From Sphingobium sp. JS3065 (GTDB taxonomy: Bacteria > Pseudomonadota > Alphaproteobacteria > Sphingomonadales > Sphingomonadaceae): 64,000 nucleotides of DNA. The stretch lies in contig NZ_CP102665.1 in the NCBI RefSeq assembly GCF_026427355.1, positions 742,501 through 806,500 on the forward strand, written 5' to 3'. This document shows positions 28,988 to 38,640 of the stretch, piece by piece. The position numbers and the translations under genes were made by a program. Every line of letters begins with the position of its first letter. Within the stretch, counting starts at the first letter, position 1. Under the pieces are notes generated by a model, which ran no database searches, was not told the DNA's origin, and worked only from the letters and a program-made list of their open reading frames with translations.

Positions 28988-30076
28988 TCAGGAAACCGCC
29001 GGTCGCCCCCTGAGGCGACCGGCGGGCCTGCGAGTGGGACGCCTGAACCAGAAAGTCCACACCGCCAGTGTGCCAAGCAGCGTCATCGCCAGGCCCGACA
29101 GGGTCATGACCAGCTTGAACGCCAGCCCCCCGACCTTCGCGGCGTGCAGCGGGTAGAGCAGATTATATCCCTTCACCGCCGTCGGCAGCGCGGCCGCATC
29201 GCGCGCGCCGACCAGCGCCCCGCTGTCCGCCGCGAACCAGAGGGTGGTGCGGCCATTGGGCAGCCATTCCTGCGGCCGCCGCATGCGGATGGTGATCAGC
29301 CCGCTCTTCTTGCGCGGCAGGGTCAGGCTGCGCAGTTCCGCATCGGGAAAGCGCGCCTTCGCCGTCATGACCATCCCCGCCCAATCCAGTTGCGCGGCGA
29401 CCTTGGCTTCACGCGGCGGCGGCGGGGCCAGCGCCTTGTCGATCTGGGCAGGCGCCCCCGGTCCGAACAGCAGTGCCGCCATCGGGCGGAACACCAGCAC
29501 GGCCCCCGTCACCAGTGACAGCAGCAACAGCGGCGCGACGATCACGCCCAGATCGCGATGATGCCGCACGATCGCCGGTCGGCTCATCCGCGCGGGCCAT
29601 AGCCGCCATTCGAAGGTCCGGCGGGTGCGCCACCACAGGATCAGGCCGGTCACGACGAAGAACAGTCCGCAAAGCGCGGCGACCCCTATCACCCATTCGC
29701 CCGCGTCGGCGGCGAAGAGATGATGATGCAGGTCGAACAGCCACAATTCGGGCCGTTCCCATTGGCTGTTCCATTGGGCCACCAAGGCGCCGCGCTGATC
29801 GGCATAGGCCCCGCCACCGTCCCGGAACAGCAGCTTCAACAGCCCGAAATCATCCGATGCATAGCTGATCGACTGAGGCCGCGCCGCCGGATCGGCCATG
29901 ATGCGCTGCGTCACATCGGCCAGTTGGCGGACATCCTCCACCCTGGGATCGCCGGCATGGGGCGCCAGCGTCCAGGCATTCTTATGCACGAGCAGCGCAC
30001 CGCTGAGACCCAGCAAGGCCAGCAGCAGCCCGATCAGTCCGCCGGTCCAGCGATGCAGGGTGTCGATCAGCCTCAC
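28988..30076 (-). CDS. PepSY-domain membrane protein (PiuB/FpvG-like, iron-uptake associated)
   Basis: This 362-residue inner-membrane protein has four helices and PepSY regions: LHRWTGGLIGLLLALLGLSG, LWLFDLHHHLFAADAGEWVI, then GLILWWRTRR and C-terminal LVMTLSGLAMTLLGTLAVW. Such proteins act in ferric-siderophore reduction or iron release in the periplasm. The start is GTG at 30076, which overlaps the TAG stop of the TonB receptor by one base, so the two genes form an operon. Confidence 0.9.
   Translation of the reverse strand: MRLIDTLHRWTGGLIGLLLALLGLSGALLVHKNAWTLAPHAGDPRVEDVRQLADVTQRIMADPAARPQSISYASDDFGLLKLLFRDGGGAYADQRGALVAQWNSQWERPELWLFDLHHHLFAADAGEWVIGVAALCGLFFVVTGLILWWRTRRTFEWRLWPARMSRPAIVRHHRDLGVIVAPLLLLSLVTGAVLVFRPMAALLFGPGAPAQIDKALAPPPPREAKVAAQLDWAGMVMTAKARFPDAELRSLTLPRKKSGLITIRMRRPQEWLPNGRTTLWFAADSGALVGARDAAALPTAVKGYNLLYPLHAAKVGGLAFKLVMTLSGLAMTLLGTLAVWTFWFRRPTRRPAGRLRGRPAVS
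28996..29025. terminator. Strong hairpin at the convergent mmsA / PepSY gene ends
   Basis: CCGCCGGTCGCC (28996-29007) pairs perfectly over 12 bases with 29014-29025 around a six-base loop. It begins 12 bases after the mmsA stop, inside the last codons of the convergent PepSY gene. It is a plausible terminator for mmsA. No long T-run follows. Confidence 0.6.
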
Positions 30077-32253
30077 TAGAAGCGATAATCCCAGGACAGG
30101 GTGAAATTGCGTCCGCGCCCTGAGAAATAATGAACCTTGTCTGTAGGCCTGACGGTCTGCGTGTAATAATCGATGTAGAATTTGTCGAAAATATTCTGAG
30201 CCGCCAGCGTCAGCGCTCCGAAGCGGGTCTGATAGCGCAGCGACAGGTCGGTCACATTATAGCCGCCGAAGCTGAAGTCGCGGTTGAAAATGGCATTGGC
30301 CTGGCTGATGCGCGGACGGACCTCGAACTGGCGCGAGAGGAAGAATTGCGTCTGGATACGCGCCGACAGCGGGCCTGCAACATAGCTGGCCGCGACATTC
30401 AGGCGGTCGGGCGAAATGTTAGCGCCGTCCAGGTCGCGATCGACCTTATCGATGCCGTCGCTATTGTTGCCGTCCGTCCGGCCGAGCAGGTGCGCATAGC
30501 CGGTGGACAGGGTCAACCCCGGCAGCGGCGTCTTGACCGACAGGTTCAGTTCCAGGCCCTGTATCTCCACGCGCTGGCGTTGAATCTCGAACGGCGCGCC
30601 GAGCGACGGCTGCACCAGCAGCGACCCGTTCTTGCTGGTCGACCAGAAATAGGCCGCGCTGGCGTCTACGGGGCCACGCTTCACTTCAACGCCGATCTCG
30701 CGATTGTTCGACACGATAGGACTGATGTTCACATAATTGTCGATATCGACCCCAGCCCGGTCAACGGCGCGCGCGATGCGTCCGACATCTGGGACGGTGT
30801 AGCCCTCGGCATAGCTGACATAGGCGCGGATGCCGTCCCACGGCTCCAATATGGCGCCGCCGTTGAACAACGTGTCATGAAAGGTCGGCGTGCCCCCCGC
30901 CACGTCGAAGCCGCCGCGATAGGAGGCCAGCGTATGGTAGTCGTCGATATGGATGCGCACATCCTCATATCGGATTCCGCCCGCCAGGCGCAACTTCTTG
31001 TCGAACAGCGCCAGGTTGAGTTGGGCGAACGGCGCCAGGCTCCGATAATCGGTCGGCGGTACCCAGGTCCGGCCGGTGGCGATCAGGCGCTGTTCCGTCA
31101 GATCGTAAAGCGCATCGAAACCCAGAACGGCTGTCAGCGCCTCGAAACCCGGCACCGCGCGTTCGTAGCTGATCTTGCCGCCATATTTGCGGCTGCGGTT
31201 CTGCGACTGGTCGAACAGCGTGTTGGCTGGCGCGATGGCTGTATCCTGGAACGTGGCGATGGGCGCAACCTCTCCGCCATAAGTGTCCCGCGAGCGGTTG
31301 AAGAAGAGCTGAGCGATGAGATTGCCGCCCCACAAATTGCTGTCCGTCAGCGTCAGCGCCGCGCTTTCGGTGCGGTTGGTGGCGGGAACGCCCGGCGGCG
31401 TGCCGCGCACGGCTGTCGTCGGCAGGCCGATAGCGGGATTGCCGTCCAGCGTGACATAATCGCCCTCCCCCTTCAACTGGAAGCGGCTGAGGGTCAGGTC
31501 CAGCCGCGCGCTGTCGCTGAGCGCATAGCCGAAGCGGCCGAACAGCGACCAGCTTCGGCTGTCCTGCGTTTCGCCCTGGGTCAGGTCCGTGCCGACGCGA
31601 TTCCCGTGGCCATCGTAAAAGGCGCCGCGCTTCTCATAGGCCGCGCCCACCGTCGCGTCCCACCGCCCGGAACGCCAGCCGATCAGCCCCGCCACCTTGC
31701 CGCCGATGCCGTCGCCGCGAAAGCCGGTGTCGGCATTGCCCTGCACCAGCACCCGGCCCGTCACGCCATCGGCCTTGGGCGGCGCGACCGTCACCTGGTT
31801 GACGATGCCGCCCGTGCCGCCAATCCCCTGCAAGGCGTTGGAGCCGTAGATCAATTCCACCCGGTCGATGAAGAAGGGATCGATGCTGAAGCCGTCGCGC
31901 GCACCGTCGCGCAAGGGCGCGGTCTGCGGGATGCCGTTGATCGCATAGAGCGGCGAACGGCCGCGCAGAGTCTCGCCCGCGCCCGACAGCTTCTGCCGCG
32001 TGGGGGAGAAGGACGGGGTCAGCGCCGACACCGCATCCACGATGGAGCCGCCAATCGCCACCTGCTGGGTCAGCGTTTCCTGATCGATGACGTCGATGGT
32101 CAGCGGCAGGGCGTTGGCGGGCAGGATCGTGCGCGCCGCGGTCACGACAATCGGGCCGGCATCCTCGGCGGCGGGCGCCGATTCGGCCAGGGCAGGCTGG
32201 CCCAGAAGCACGAGCGCGGTGGTGGCGAGCAGGACAGACGAGCGGATATGCAT
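30076..32253 (-). CDS. TonB-dependent outer-membrane receptor (siderophore-type)
   Basis: This protein of about 725 residues is an outer-membrane active transporter, probably for a ferric siderophore. It has a signal peptide (MHIRSSVLLATTALVLLGQP then ALA), a TonB-box-like start (GPIVVTAAR), a plug domain with SPLYAINGIPQTAPLRDG and IYGSNALQGIGGTGGIVNQV, and a 22-strand barrel ending NFTLSWDYRF. I chose the ATG at 32253 because upstream in-frame sequence is non-coding promoter region. It is followed directly by the PepSY gene, and a Fur-like site lies upstream. Confidence 0.93.
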   Translation of the reverse strand: MHIRSSVLLATTALVLLGQPALAESAPAAEDAGPIVVTAARTILPANALPLTIDVIDQETLTQQVAIGGSIVDAVSALTPSFSPTRQKLSGAGETLRGRSPLYAINGIPQTAPLRDGARDGFSIDPFFIDRVELIYGSNALQGIGGTGGIVNQVTVAPPKADGVTGRVLVQGNADTGFRGDGIGGKVAGLIGWRSGRWDATVGAAYEKRGAFYDGHGNRVGTDLTQGETQDSRSWSLFGRFGYALSDSARLDLTLSRFQLKGEGDYVTLDGNPAIGLPTTAVRGTPPGVPATNRTESAALTLTDSNLWGGNLIAQLFFNRSRDTYGGEVAPIATFQDTAIAPANTLFDQSQNRSRKYGGKISYERAVPGFEALTAVLGFDALYDLTEQRLIATGRTWVPPTDYRSLAPFAQLNLALFDKKLRLAGGIRYEDVRIHIDDYHTLASYRGGFDVAGGTPTFHDTLFNGGAILEPWDGIRAYVSYAEGYTVPDVGRIARAVDRAGVDIDNYVNISPIVSNNREIGVEVKRGPVDASAAYFWSTSKNGSLLVQPSLGAPFEIQRQRVEIQGLELNLSVKTPLPGLTLSTGYAHLLGRTDGNNSDGIDKVDRDLDGANISPDRLNVAASYVAGPLSARIQTQFFLSRQFEVRPRISQANAIFNRDFSFGGYNVTDLSLRYQTRFGALTLAAQNIFDKFYIDYYTQTVRPTDKVHYFSGRGRNFTLSWDYRF

Positions 32254-32302
32254 GCATTCCCCCAAATTGGCTGTCCTCCCGCTAGCCAAATGAATGGGAT
32301 GC

Positions 32303-32321
32303 TGCAAGTCATTAGCATTAT
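32303..32321. promoter_or_regulatory. Candidate Fur box upstream of the TonB receptor
   Basis: On the minus strand this region reads ATAATGCTAATGACTTGCA, and with one flanking base it matches about 13 of 19 positions of the GATAATGATAATCATTATC consensus. It is 50 bases before the receptor start, the expected position for iron repression. Confidence 0.6.
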
Positions 32322-32357
32322 AATCCGAAGCCCCCGCAGAGTGCGGCTGCGCCCGGT

Positions 32358-32777
32358 TTATCGCTCGATCAAATTCTTCAATGCCTTGAGGTCGCGGTTG
32401 ATCCACCGGATATCGGCGGCGAAACGTTCATCGTCCATGCCCGGCTGGCGGAAAAGCGTCAGCATGACCTCCGCCCCGTCGCCGTTCGCGACGATGCGGA
32501 GCGGCACATGAACCTCCCCGCTTTCTCCCAGATCGACATGATGATCCATCACGCCATAGGGATTGTGCGGCGTGAAACGGATGCGGATCGGGCCTTCAGG
32601 GCCATCGGCCAGCCAATGCTCCCCTTCCCTGCGCAAATCCGACTCCGCAAGACCCGAGGCCCATTTGGGGAAGAATTCCGGCTGCCAGATGGCTTCGTAG
32701 AGAGACTGCCAGTCACGGCGGATGGTGATGCTGAAGGTACGGGCGGGCAGCATTTCATTCTCCAATAGGATCGTCAT
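32358..32777 (-). CDS. SRPBCC/START-like (polyketide cyclase-type) protein
   Basis: This 139-residue cytoplasmic protein has the helix-grip pattern: TFSITIRRDWQSLYEAIWQP, EFFPKWASGL, GVMDHHVDLG, VHVPLRIVANGDGAEVMLTL and a C-terminal helix NRDLKALKNLIER. These proteins bind hydrophobic ligands, and the exact function is not predictable. A later ATG at 32753 is an alternative start. The reading frame stays open far upstream, but that part is antisense to the EF-G-like gene. Confidence 0.82.
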   Translation of the reverse strand: MTILLENEMLPARTFSITIRRDWQSLYEAIWQPEFFPKWASGLAESDLRREGEHWLADGPEGPIRIRFTPHNPYGVMDHHVDLGESGEVHVPLRIVANGDGAEVMLTLFRQPGMDDERFAADIRWINRDLKALKNLIER

Positions 32778-32900
32778 GGGTCGCCCATAGCATGGGATGG
32801 GCGATCTCTCCCTTGCGTTCCGAACGATATGGGGCGAACATCGCCGCTTCCAAGCGACCGGCTTCGCCCAGAAAGACGGATGGATTGGAGGAGAGCCAGG

Positions 32901-34925
32901 ATGAGCGGCTGTTGTACACGGGCCATCGCGCTCGTCGGCCCCGCCGGAGGGGGCAAGACCAGCCTTGCGGAAGCAATGCTGTTCATCAGCGGCGCCGTTC
33001 CGCGCCAGGGATCGGTGCAGGCGGGCAGCAGCGTGGGCGACGCCAGTCCGGAGGCGCGGGAGCGCGGCAGTTCGACCGAACTCAACCTGATGCATTTCGA
33101 ATGGATGGGCGACAGTTTCGCATTGATCGACGTGCCGGGCGCGCCGGGCTTCGCGACGGACGGGGCGATCGCGCTCGACATGGCCGACCTTGCCGTCGTG
33201 GTGATCGATCCCGATCCGGAACGGGCCGCGCTGGCCCAGCCGGTGCTGCGCAGGCTGGAGCGGGCGGGCATTCCGCACGCGCTGTTCGTCAACAAGATCG
33301 ATCAGGCGCGGGGCAGCATAGAGGATCTGCTCACCGCGCTCGCGCCGATGAGCGCCGCCGCGCTGGTGGCGCGCCAGATTCCGATTCGCGCCGGGGAGCG
33401 AGTCGCGGGCTTCGTCGACCTCGCGTTGGAGCGGGCCTATCATTATGAGGCGGGGAAAAAATCGCAGCAGGTCGCGATCGCCCCGCATGTGAAGGACGAT
33501 GAAAGCGCGGCGCGCTTCCATATGCTGGAGCAACTGGCCGACCATGACGACCTGTTGCTGGAACAATTGCTGTCCGACGAACAGCCGAGTCTGGATACCG
33601 TCTTCGCCGATCTGGCGCGGGAGACCGCGAGCGGGCTGATCGTGCCGGTGCTGTTCGGTTCCGCGTCGAACGGCTTCGGCATCCGGCGGCTGTTGAAGAT
33701 GCTGCGCCACGACACGCCGATGGCGGCCCAGACGGCGGAACGGCTCGCGATCCGGGGGGAGGCGGCGCAGATCTTCAAGATTTCCCATGCCGCGACGGTC
33801 GGTCGGCTGGCGCTGGCCCGCATCTTCGGCGGTCCGCTGGCCGACGGGGCGGAGATGGTCGATGGCGACGGGCGGCCGTTGCGACCGGGCGGGCTGTTCG
33901 CTGTCCAGGGCGCGGCCACGACCAAAATCCCCTTGGCGGAGTCGGGCGCGATCGTCGGCCTCGCGAAGATCGAGGGTGTCCAGGCAGGCGATGTGATCGG
34001 CATGGCGGGCACGGTCCCGACGACCGGCCTGGAGGTGGAGAAAATGGCGGCCAATTGCGCGCTGGCGATTGCCGCCAGGGACCATAAGGACGAGGTGCGG
34101 CTTTCCACCGCGCTCAACCGGCTGGCCGAAGAGGATGCCGGGCTGCACTGGGATCAGGATGAAGGGTCTCGCGAAACCCTGCTCCACGGCATGAGCGAGG
34201 ATCATCTGGCGGTCGCGCTGGACCGGCTGAAACGCCGCTATGGCGTCGCCGTGTCGGTCCACGCGCCGACGATCGCCTATCGGGAATCGATCCGCAAGGC
34301 AGTGACGCAACGCGGGCGGCACAGGAAACAGTCCGGCGGCCATGGCCAATTCGGGGATGTGGTGCTGGAAGTCCGCCCTCTGGAACGGGGCGGGGGCGTG
34401 AGGTTCGAGGAACGGATCACCGGCGGCGCGGTGCCCAGGCAATATATTCCGGCGGTCGAAAAGGGCGTGATGGACGCCGTGGCGAAGGGTCCGTTCGGCT
34501 TTGCGGTCGTGGATGTCGCCGCCGCGCTGGTGGACGGGTCTTTCCACAGCGTCGACAGTTCGGAACTGGCCTTCCGCACCGCCGGGCGCATGGCCATGTC
34601 CGACGCTTTGGCGGCGGCGTCGCCCTATCTGCTGGAACCCATCGCCCATGTGACGATCATGAGTCCCAGCGCCGCGACGTCCCGCATCACATCCGCCGTG
34701 GCGAGCCGGCGGGGCCAGATGCTGCGGATGACGACTCTGGACGGCTGGTTCCACTGGGATGTGGTGGAGGTTTTGCTGCCCGAAGCAGGGTTGCAGGGGC
34801 TGGAAGCGGAAATCCGGTCGATGAGCCAGGGCATGGCCCATTACACGGCGCGCTTCGATCATCTGGCGGAGGTCAGCGCGAAGCTGGCGGACGGCATCAT
34901 CCAGCGGGCGCGGGAATTGGCTTAG
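32901..34925 (+). CDS. Elongation factor G-like GTPase (divergent paralogue)
   Basis: This is a 674-residue protein with EF-G architecture (GTPase, domain II, III, IV with GRHRKQSGGHGQFGDVVLEV, and V). The GTPase motifs are altered: the P-loop is GPAGGGKT, G3 is DVPGAPGF in place of DTPGH, and NKID is kept. The conserved His after DxPG is missing, and the switch I RGITI motif is not recognisable. Such FusA2/TM1651-like factors are not the essential EF-G, and their role is unclear. The start at 32901 follows GGAGGAGAGCC. Confidence 0.88.
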   Translation: MSGCCTRAIALVGPAGGGKTSLAEAMLFISGAVPRQGSVQAGSSVGDASPEARERGSSTELNLMHFEWMGDSFALIDVPGAPGFATDGAIALDMADLAVVVIDPDPERAALAQPVLRRLERAGIPHALFVNKIDQARGSIEDLLTALAPMSAAALVARQIPIRAGERVAGFVDLALERAYHYEAGKKSQQVAIAPHVKDDESAARFHMLEQLADHDDLLLEQLLSDEQPSLDTVFADLARETASGLIVPVLFGSASNGFGIRRLLKMLRHDTPMAAQTAERLAIRGEAAQIFKISHAATVGRLALARIFGGPLADGAEMVDGDGRPLRPGGLFAVQGAATTKIPLAESGAIVGLAKIEGVQAGDVIGMAGTVPTTGLEVEKMAANCALAIAARDHKDEVRLSTALNRLAEEDAGLHWDQDEGSRETLLHGMSEDHLAVALDRLKRRYGVAVSVHAPTIAYRESIRKAVTQRGRHRKQSGGHGQFGDVVLEVRPLERGGGVRFEERITGGAVPRQYIPAVEKGVMDAVAKGPFGFAVVDVAAALVDGSFHSVDSSELAFRTAGRMAMSDALAAASPYLLEPIAHVTIMSPSAATSRITSAVASRRGQMLRMTTLDGWFHWDVVEVLLPEAGLQGLEAEIRSMSQGMAHYTARFDHLAEVSAKLADGIIQRARELA

Positions 34926-35268
34926 TGTTTGGATAGGCTGCGTGGACGGCCGGAATTTCGAAAAATGGCGGTTTTGCGTCGAAGTTCACAGTGTATGCGC
35001 GCGCGTGCCTGGGCGCGCGTAGGCGTGAAGGGGGGTGCGGGACGTTTCAAAGACGGGGGCGAGATAGCGCGGTGGGGGTGGAATAGGACAGGCTGAAATG
35101 CCGCCTGTCGGAGAAATAGGATGTTTTGCGGGGAAGGCTGTTGCTGCTGGGCTACCTATTGGGGTTGGGAGGGGCCGATGGCGGGGCATAGTCAGCCATC
35201 ACCATATTCCTCACCCTGAACTTGTTTAGCATGACGAGTAGGCAAGGGCGGGAAACCACCCGAATCCA
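34926..35268. other. Intergenic region without a supportable gene
   Basis: This stretch contains GC-rich alternations (TGCGCGCGCGTGCCTGGGCG), one TTTTGCGT half-site at 34972-34979, and G-rich low-complexity sequence. A 67-codon minus-strand frame exists, but its composition (Pro, Arg, Thr rich) looks like non-coding shadow. No terminator with a T-run was found. Confidence 0.5.
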
Positions 35269-35631
35269 TCAAGCCGGGCTAAGCCCCTTCACCACGAAGG
35301 GCAGGCATTCCCCATCCGGATCGGTCAGCGTCAGATAGGCCCCCGGCTGGATGGCATGCGCGTCCAGCCGGTAGATTTTCTCGTCGTCCGCATCCCCCGG
35401 TTCATAGGACAGCGCCCAACCGTGCCTTGTGTGCAGCAACGTGCCGTGCCGGTCCGGCTCATTGGGCCAGAAACGGCGGGCGGTCGCCAGTTCGGGGTGA
35501 ACCCGATATTCCTTCTCATCGATCAGGCCGCCGCTGCTGAGCGGCAGGCGCAGCACATAGCTTCGCGCCGCCGATCCGTTGGGAAAGGCAGGCGTCCGGG
35601 CAAGTTCGAGGCGTATGGTCGTCCAACTCAT
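35269..35631 (-). CDS. Conserved hypothetical protein, 120 residues
   Basis: This protein begins MSWTTIRLELARTPAFPNGS and contains SYVLRLPLSSGGLIDEKEYR, ARRFWPNEPDRHGTLLHTRH and a C-terminal YLTLTDPDGECLPFVVKGLS. The residue composition is that of a real soluble protein with no signal or membrane segments. I do not recognise a function. It lies divergently from the universal stress gene with 113 bases between starts, so the two may share regulation. Confidence 0.72.
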   Translation of the reverse strand: MSWTTIRLELARTPAFPNGSAARSYVLRLPLSSGGLIDEKEYRVHPELATARRFWPNEPDRHGTLLHTRHGWALSYEPGDADDEKIYRLDAHAIQPGAYLTLTDPDGECLPFVVKGLSPA

Positions 35632-35744
35632 ATGCAATGCAATCGGATTCCACGGCGAAAAGGGATATAAGGATTATTCCTGATGGCGACCGCGCCGGGA
35701 CGGTCCTAGCCAGATGGGGAAAGCCGCTTGCCGGGAGACAGACG

Positions 35745-36560
35745 ATGAAATCGATCCTGTTGCACATTCATGAAGATCATGGCGCGGAAAGCCGCTTGCA
35801 GGCGGCCTGCGATCTGGCCCGCGCATCGGGTGCGCATATCCATTGCGCGCAGGTGACGGCCATGCCCGATTTCGTCGCGGCGGACATGTATGGTGGCGCT
35901 TCCATGGCCCCGGCGATGATGGCCGAGCTTTACGACATCGACGAAAAGGCCCGGGTGCGGGTGGAGGACCGGCTGCGCCGGGAGGATGTGAGCTGGGACT
36001 GGCGCCATGTGGAGGGCGATGTCGTCCATGCTCTGCTGTCCGCCGCGACGCTGACCGACGGCATGATCGTCACCCTGCCGTCCGGCCCGCGCAAGGATTT
36101 TGCCGATCCGCTGCACCTGGCCGCCGATCTGGCGCTGGCCGGGCGGGTTCCCGTGATCGCCGTGCCGCAGGAGGCCAAGTCCTTCCCGGTGACGGGCCGC
36201 GCATTGGTGGCGTGGGATGGTTCGCAGGAAGCCTCCGCCGCGCTGCGCCTGTCCGTGCCGCTGCTGAAACTGGCGGAGGAGGTGCATGTCGTCACGGTCG
36301 AGGAAGCGGGCAAATATCCCTTCCCGGCGACCGACGCGCCGGAATATCTGGCCCGCCACGGCATCAAATGCCAGTTCCACACCTGGCCGCAGGACGGCCG
36401 CACTGTCGAAGCGGCGCTGAAGGCCGCCGTCAGCGTGCTGAAGCCGGACTGGATGGTGATGGGCGCCTTCGGCCATAGCCGCCTGAGGGAGATGGTGTTC
36501 GGCGGCGTAACCCGCACCCTGCTGCGCGAAGTGCAAGTGCCGCTCTTGCTGGCGCACTGA
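35745..36560 (+). CDS. Tandem universal stress protein (UspA family)
   Basis: This 271-residue protein has two Usp-like halves. The first half starts [20 protein letters not shown]. The second has [20 protein letters not shown] and ends with the nucleotide-binding pattern [20 protein letters not shown] (G-x2-G-x9-G-S/T). The start at 35745 follows CGGGAGACA. It is 20 bases from fixL, in the same orientation. Tandem Usp proteins often belong to oxygen-limitation regulons, which fits the FixLJ neighbours. Confidence 0.9.
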   Translation: MKSILLHIHEDHGAESRLQAACDLARASGAHIHCAQVTAMPDFVAADMYGGASMAPAMMAELYDIDEKARVRVEDRLRREDVSWDWRHVEGDVVHALLSAATLTDGMIVTLPSGPRKDFADPLHLAADLALAGRVPVIAVPQEAKSFPVTGRALVAWDGSQEASAALRLSVPLLKLAEEVHVVTVEEAGKYPFPATDAPEYLARHGIKCQFHTWPQDGRTVEAALKAAVSVLKPDWMVMGAFGHSRLREMVFGGVTRTLLREVQVPLLLAH

Positions 36561-36580
36561 AGCCACGGCATGGTGGGGGC

Positions 36581-37726
36581 ATGGCGGTAGCGGACGACGA
36601 AACGGATGGCTTGACGCAGCGCGAGCATAGTCTGGAACAGGCTCTGCTCGGCTCCATTCTGGCGACCGTGCCGGACGCGCTGATCGTCATCGACATGCGC
36701 GGGCAGATCGTGTCGTTCAGCGCCGCGGCGCAGCGCATGTTCCAATATGCCGAAAGCGACGTGCTGGGCGAAAATATCTCGATGCTGATGCCCTCCCCCG
36801 ACCGGGAAAGGCATGACGGCTATATCCACCACTATCTGTCGACCGGGGAAAAGCGGATCATCGGCATCGGCCGCCTGACCAGCGCGCGGCGGCGGGACGG
36901 GTCGACATTCCCCATCGAACTGTCGGTGGGCGAGGTGCAGGATGAGGGGCGGCGGCTGTTCACCGGCTTCATCCGCGACCTGACCGAACGCCAGCAGGCC
37001 GAGCGGCGCGTGGCCGATTTGCAGGCGGAACTGGCCCATGTCGGGCGCGTGACGGCGATGGGGACGCTGGCGTCGGCGCTGGCGCATGAACTGAACCAGC
37101 CGCTGACCGCCATCGCCAATTATCTGGAGGCGGGGCGCGACATGCTCAATGCCGAAGGGCCGGTGGACCGCGAATTGCTGCGCGAGGCGATGGCGGAAAG
37201 CGCGAACCAGGCATTGCGCGCGGGCGAGATCATCCGGTCCCTGCGCGAATTCATCAAGCGGGGCGAGACGCTGCGCCAGCCCGAACCGCTGCGCGGCTTG
37301 CTGGCGGAGGGGGCGGCGCTGGCCTTTATCGGCGTGGACAGCCGGGGGCTGGACATGGACATCAGCGTCGACCCCCGCGTCGACAAGGTGCTGGTCAACC
37401 GGGTGCAGTTGCAGCAGGTCATCATCAACCTGACCAAGAACGCGGTGGAGGCGATGGCCGACAGCCCGGCGCGCATCCTGCGCCTGTCCGCCGTTCCGGG
37501 GGAAAATGGCCGGGTGGAGGTGATCATCGCGGACAGCGGGCCGGGCCTGGCGCCGGACATGTCGCGCACGCTCTTCACCCCCTTCACCACCACCAAGGCG
37601 TCCGGCATGGGCGTCGGCCTGTCGATCAGCCAGACCATCATCGAAGGGCATGGCGGGCGCATCTGGGCTGCGCCGTCGCAATGGGGCGGCACGGCCTTTC
37701 ACTTCACCCTTGATGCAGTGGACTAA
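36581..37726 (+). CDS. fixL: FixL-type haem-PAS oxygen-sensing histidine kinase
   Basis: This 381-residue soluble kinase has no membrane helix. The PAS domain (about 20-140) carries the FixL haem signature [20 protein letters not shown], with His78 aligning to the proximal haem ligand (His200 of Bradyrhizobium FixL) and Arg98 in IGIGR aligning to Arg220 that links oxygen binding to signalling. The positions of Arg206 and His214 are His84 and Arg92 here. The H-box [10 protein letters not shown] gives phospho-His169. The ATPase domain has [17 protein letters not shown] and GMGVGLSIS. It should phosphorylate FixJ when oxygen is low. Confidence 0.92.
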   Translation: MAVADDETDGLTQREHSLEQALLGSILATVPDALIVIDMRGQIVSFSAAAQRMFQYAESDVLGENISMLMPSPDRERHDGYIHHYLSTGEKRIIGIGRLTSARRRDGSTFPIELSVGEVQDEGRRLFTGFIRDLTERQQAERRVADLQAELAHVGRVTAMGTLASALAHELNQPLTAIANYLEAGRDMLNAEGPVDRELLREAMAESANQALRAGEIIRSLREFIKRGETLRQPEPLRGLLAEGAALAFIGVDSRGLDMDISVDPRVDKVLVNRVQLQQVIINLTKNAVEAMADSPARILRLSAVPGENGRVEVIIADSGPGLAPDMSRTLFTPFTTTKASGMGVGLSISQTIIEGHGGRIWAAPSQWGGTAFHFTLDAVD

Positions 37727-37729
37727 CGC

Positions 37730-38377
37730 ATGAGCGAAGCTTTCCCCATCTATGTCGTGGACGATGATGAGGCGATCCGGCGGTCGCTGTCCTTCATGCT
37801 GAGGACCAGCGGGTTCGCCGTGAAGCTGTTCGAGGGCGGCCTGCCCTTCCTGAAGGAGGCCGCCGACCTGGAGCCGGGCTGCGTTCTGCTGGACGTGCGG
37901 ATGCCCGATATGGACGGGCTGGCGGTGCAGCGCGAGTTGCGGGCGCGGGGCGTCATGCTGCCGGTGGTGATCATGACCGGCCATGGCGACATCGACATGG
38001 CGGTGACTGCGATGAAGGCCGGGGCGAGCGACTTCATCGAGAAGCCGTTCGAAAAGGCGGCGCTGCTGGGCTGCGTCGAGGCGGCGCGGCGGGTGGCGGT
38101 GGCGGATCGCGGCGCGAATGCGCGGGCGGACGATGCGCGGGCGCGACTCAACATCCTGACCGACCGGGAACGGGAGGTTCTGGACGGACTGGTGGAGGGC
38201 CTGCCCAACAAGACCATCGCCTATGACCTGGGCATCAGCCCGCGCACGGTGGAGATACACCGCGCCAACCTGATGCAGAAGCTGGAGGTGAAGAGCCTGG
38301 CCGAGGCGCTGAGGATCGCATTCCATGCCGGAGTGGAGAAGGACGAGGGAGGAGGGTTATGCCATGCTGAATCGTAG
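37730..38377 (+). CDS. fixJ: FixJ-type response regulator
   Basis: This 215-residue regulator has a receiver domain with VVDDDEA, phospho-acceptor Asp55 (LLDVRMPDMDG), MTGHGDIDMAVTAMKAGASD and the switch Lys in FIEKPF. A LuxR-type HTH follows (LTDREREVLDGLVEGLPNKT then ISPRTVEIHRANLMQKL). It starts three bases after the fixL stop. It probably activates low-oxygen genes, possibly the FNR-family regulator or the Usp gene. No clear FixJ box was identified. Confidence 0.93.
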   Translation: MSEAFPIYVVDDDEAIRRSLSFMLRTSGFAVKLFEGGLPFLKEAADLEPGCVLLDVRMPDMDGLAVQRELRARGVMLPVVIMTGHGDIDMAVTAMKAGASDFIEKPFEKAALLGCVEAARRVAVADRGANARADDARARLNILTDREREVLDGLVEGLPNKTIAYDLGISPRTVEIHRANLMQKLEVKSLAEALRIAFHAGVEKDEGGGLCHAES

Positions 38378-38483
38378 GACATTTTCGTCACGGATTTACC
38401 GTAAAACCTGATCAATATCGTAATTCATCTTGCGAATCCGTCTCCATAATGTGGGACAGTAATCAGGGGGACAGGAGCCGATG

Positions 38484-38640
38484 ATGATGAAACGGAGCAG
38501 CCATGGCAGCGCCCTGGCCGAACAGCTTAAGTCGTTCATGGCCGAACATATCTACCCCAATGAGCGTCGCTATTATCAGGAGGCCGAACGGCTTGGCCCC
38601 TGGTCCGTCTATCCGGTGGTGGAGGAATTGAAGCCCATCA
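38484..38640 (+). pseudogene. Truncated 5' end of an acyl-CoA dehydrogenase gene
   Basis: Behind a good ribosome site (AGGAG at 38473-38477) the frame reads LAEQLKSFMAEHIYPNERRY then QEAERLGPWSVYPVVEELK. This matches the N-terminus of ACAD10/11-type acyl-CoA dehydrogenases, which continue with KAEARxxGLWNLF. Homology stops at about 38633 where the stop of the oppositely oriented DUF2182 gene begins. The remaining 350 or so residues are absent. The fragment is probably the relic of a deletion or insertion that brought in the DUF2182/DUF1326 pair. Confidence 0.72.

Noticed and set aside
32778..34862. Long minus-strand frame continuing upstream of the START-like gene, opposite the EF-G-like gene
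   Set aside because: It is rich in His, Arg, Gln and Pro with no motifs, and is the antisense shadow of a strongly supported GTPase gene.
34986..35189. 67-codon minus-strand frame in the gap after the EF-G-like gene
   Set aside because: Pro/Thr/Arg-rich, no ribosome site, no homology recognised.
35930..38326. 798-codon minus-strand frame
   Set aside because: Antisense to the Usp, fixL and fixJ genes. No recognisable domain.
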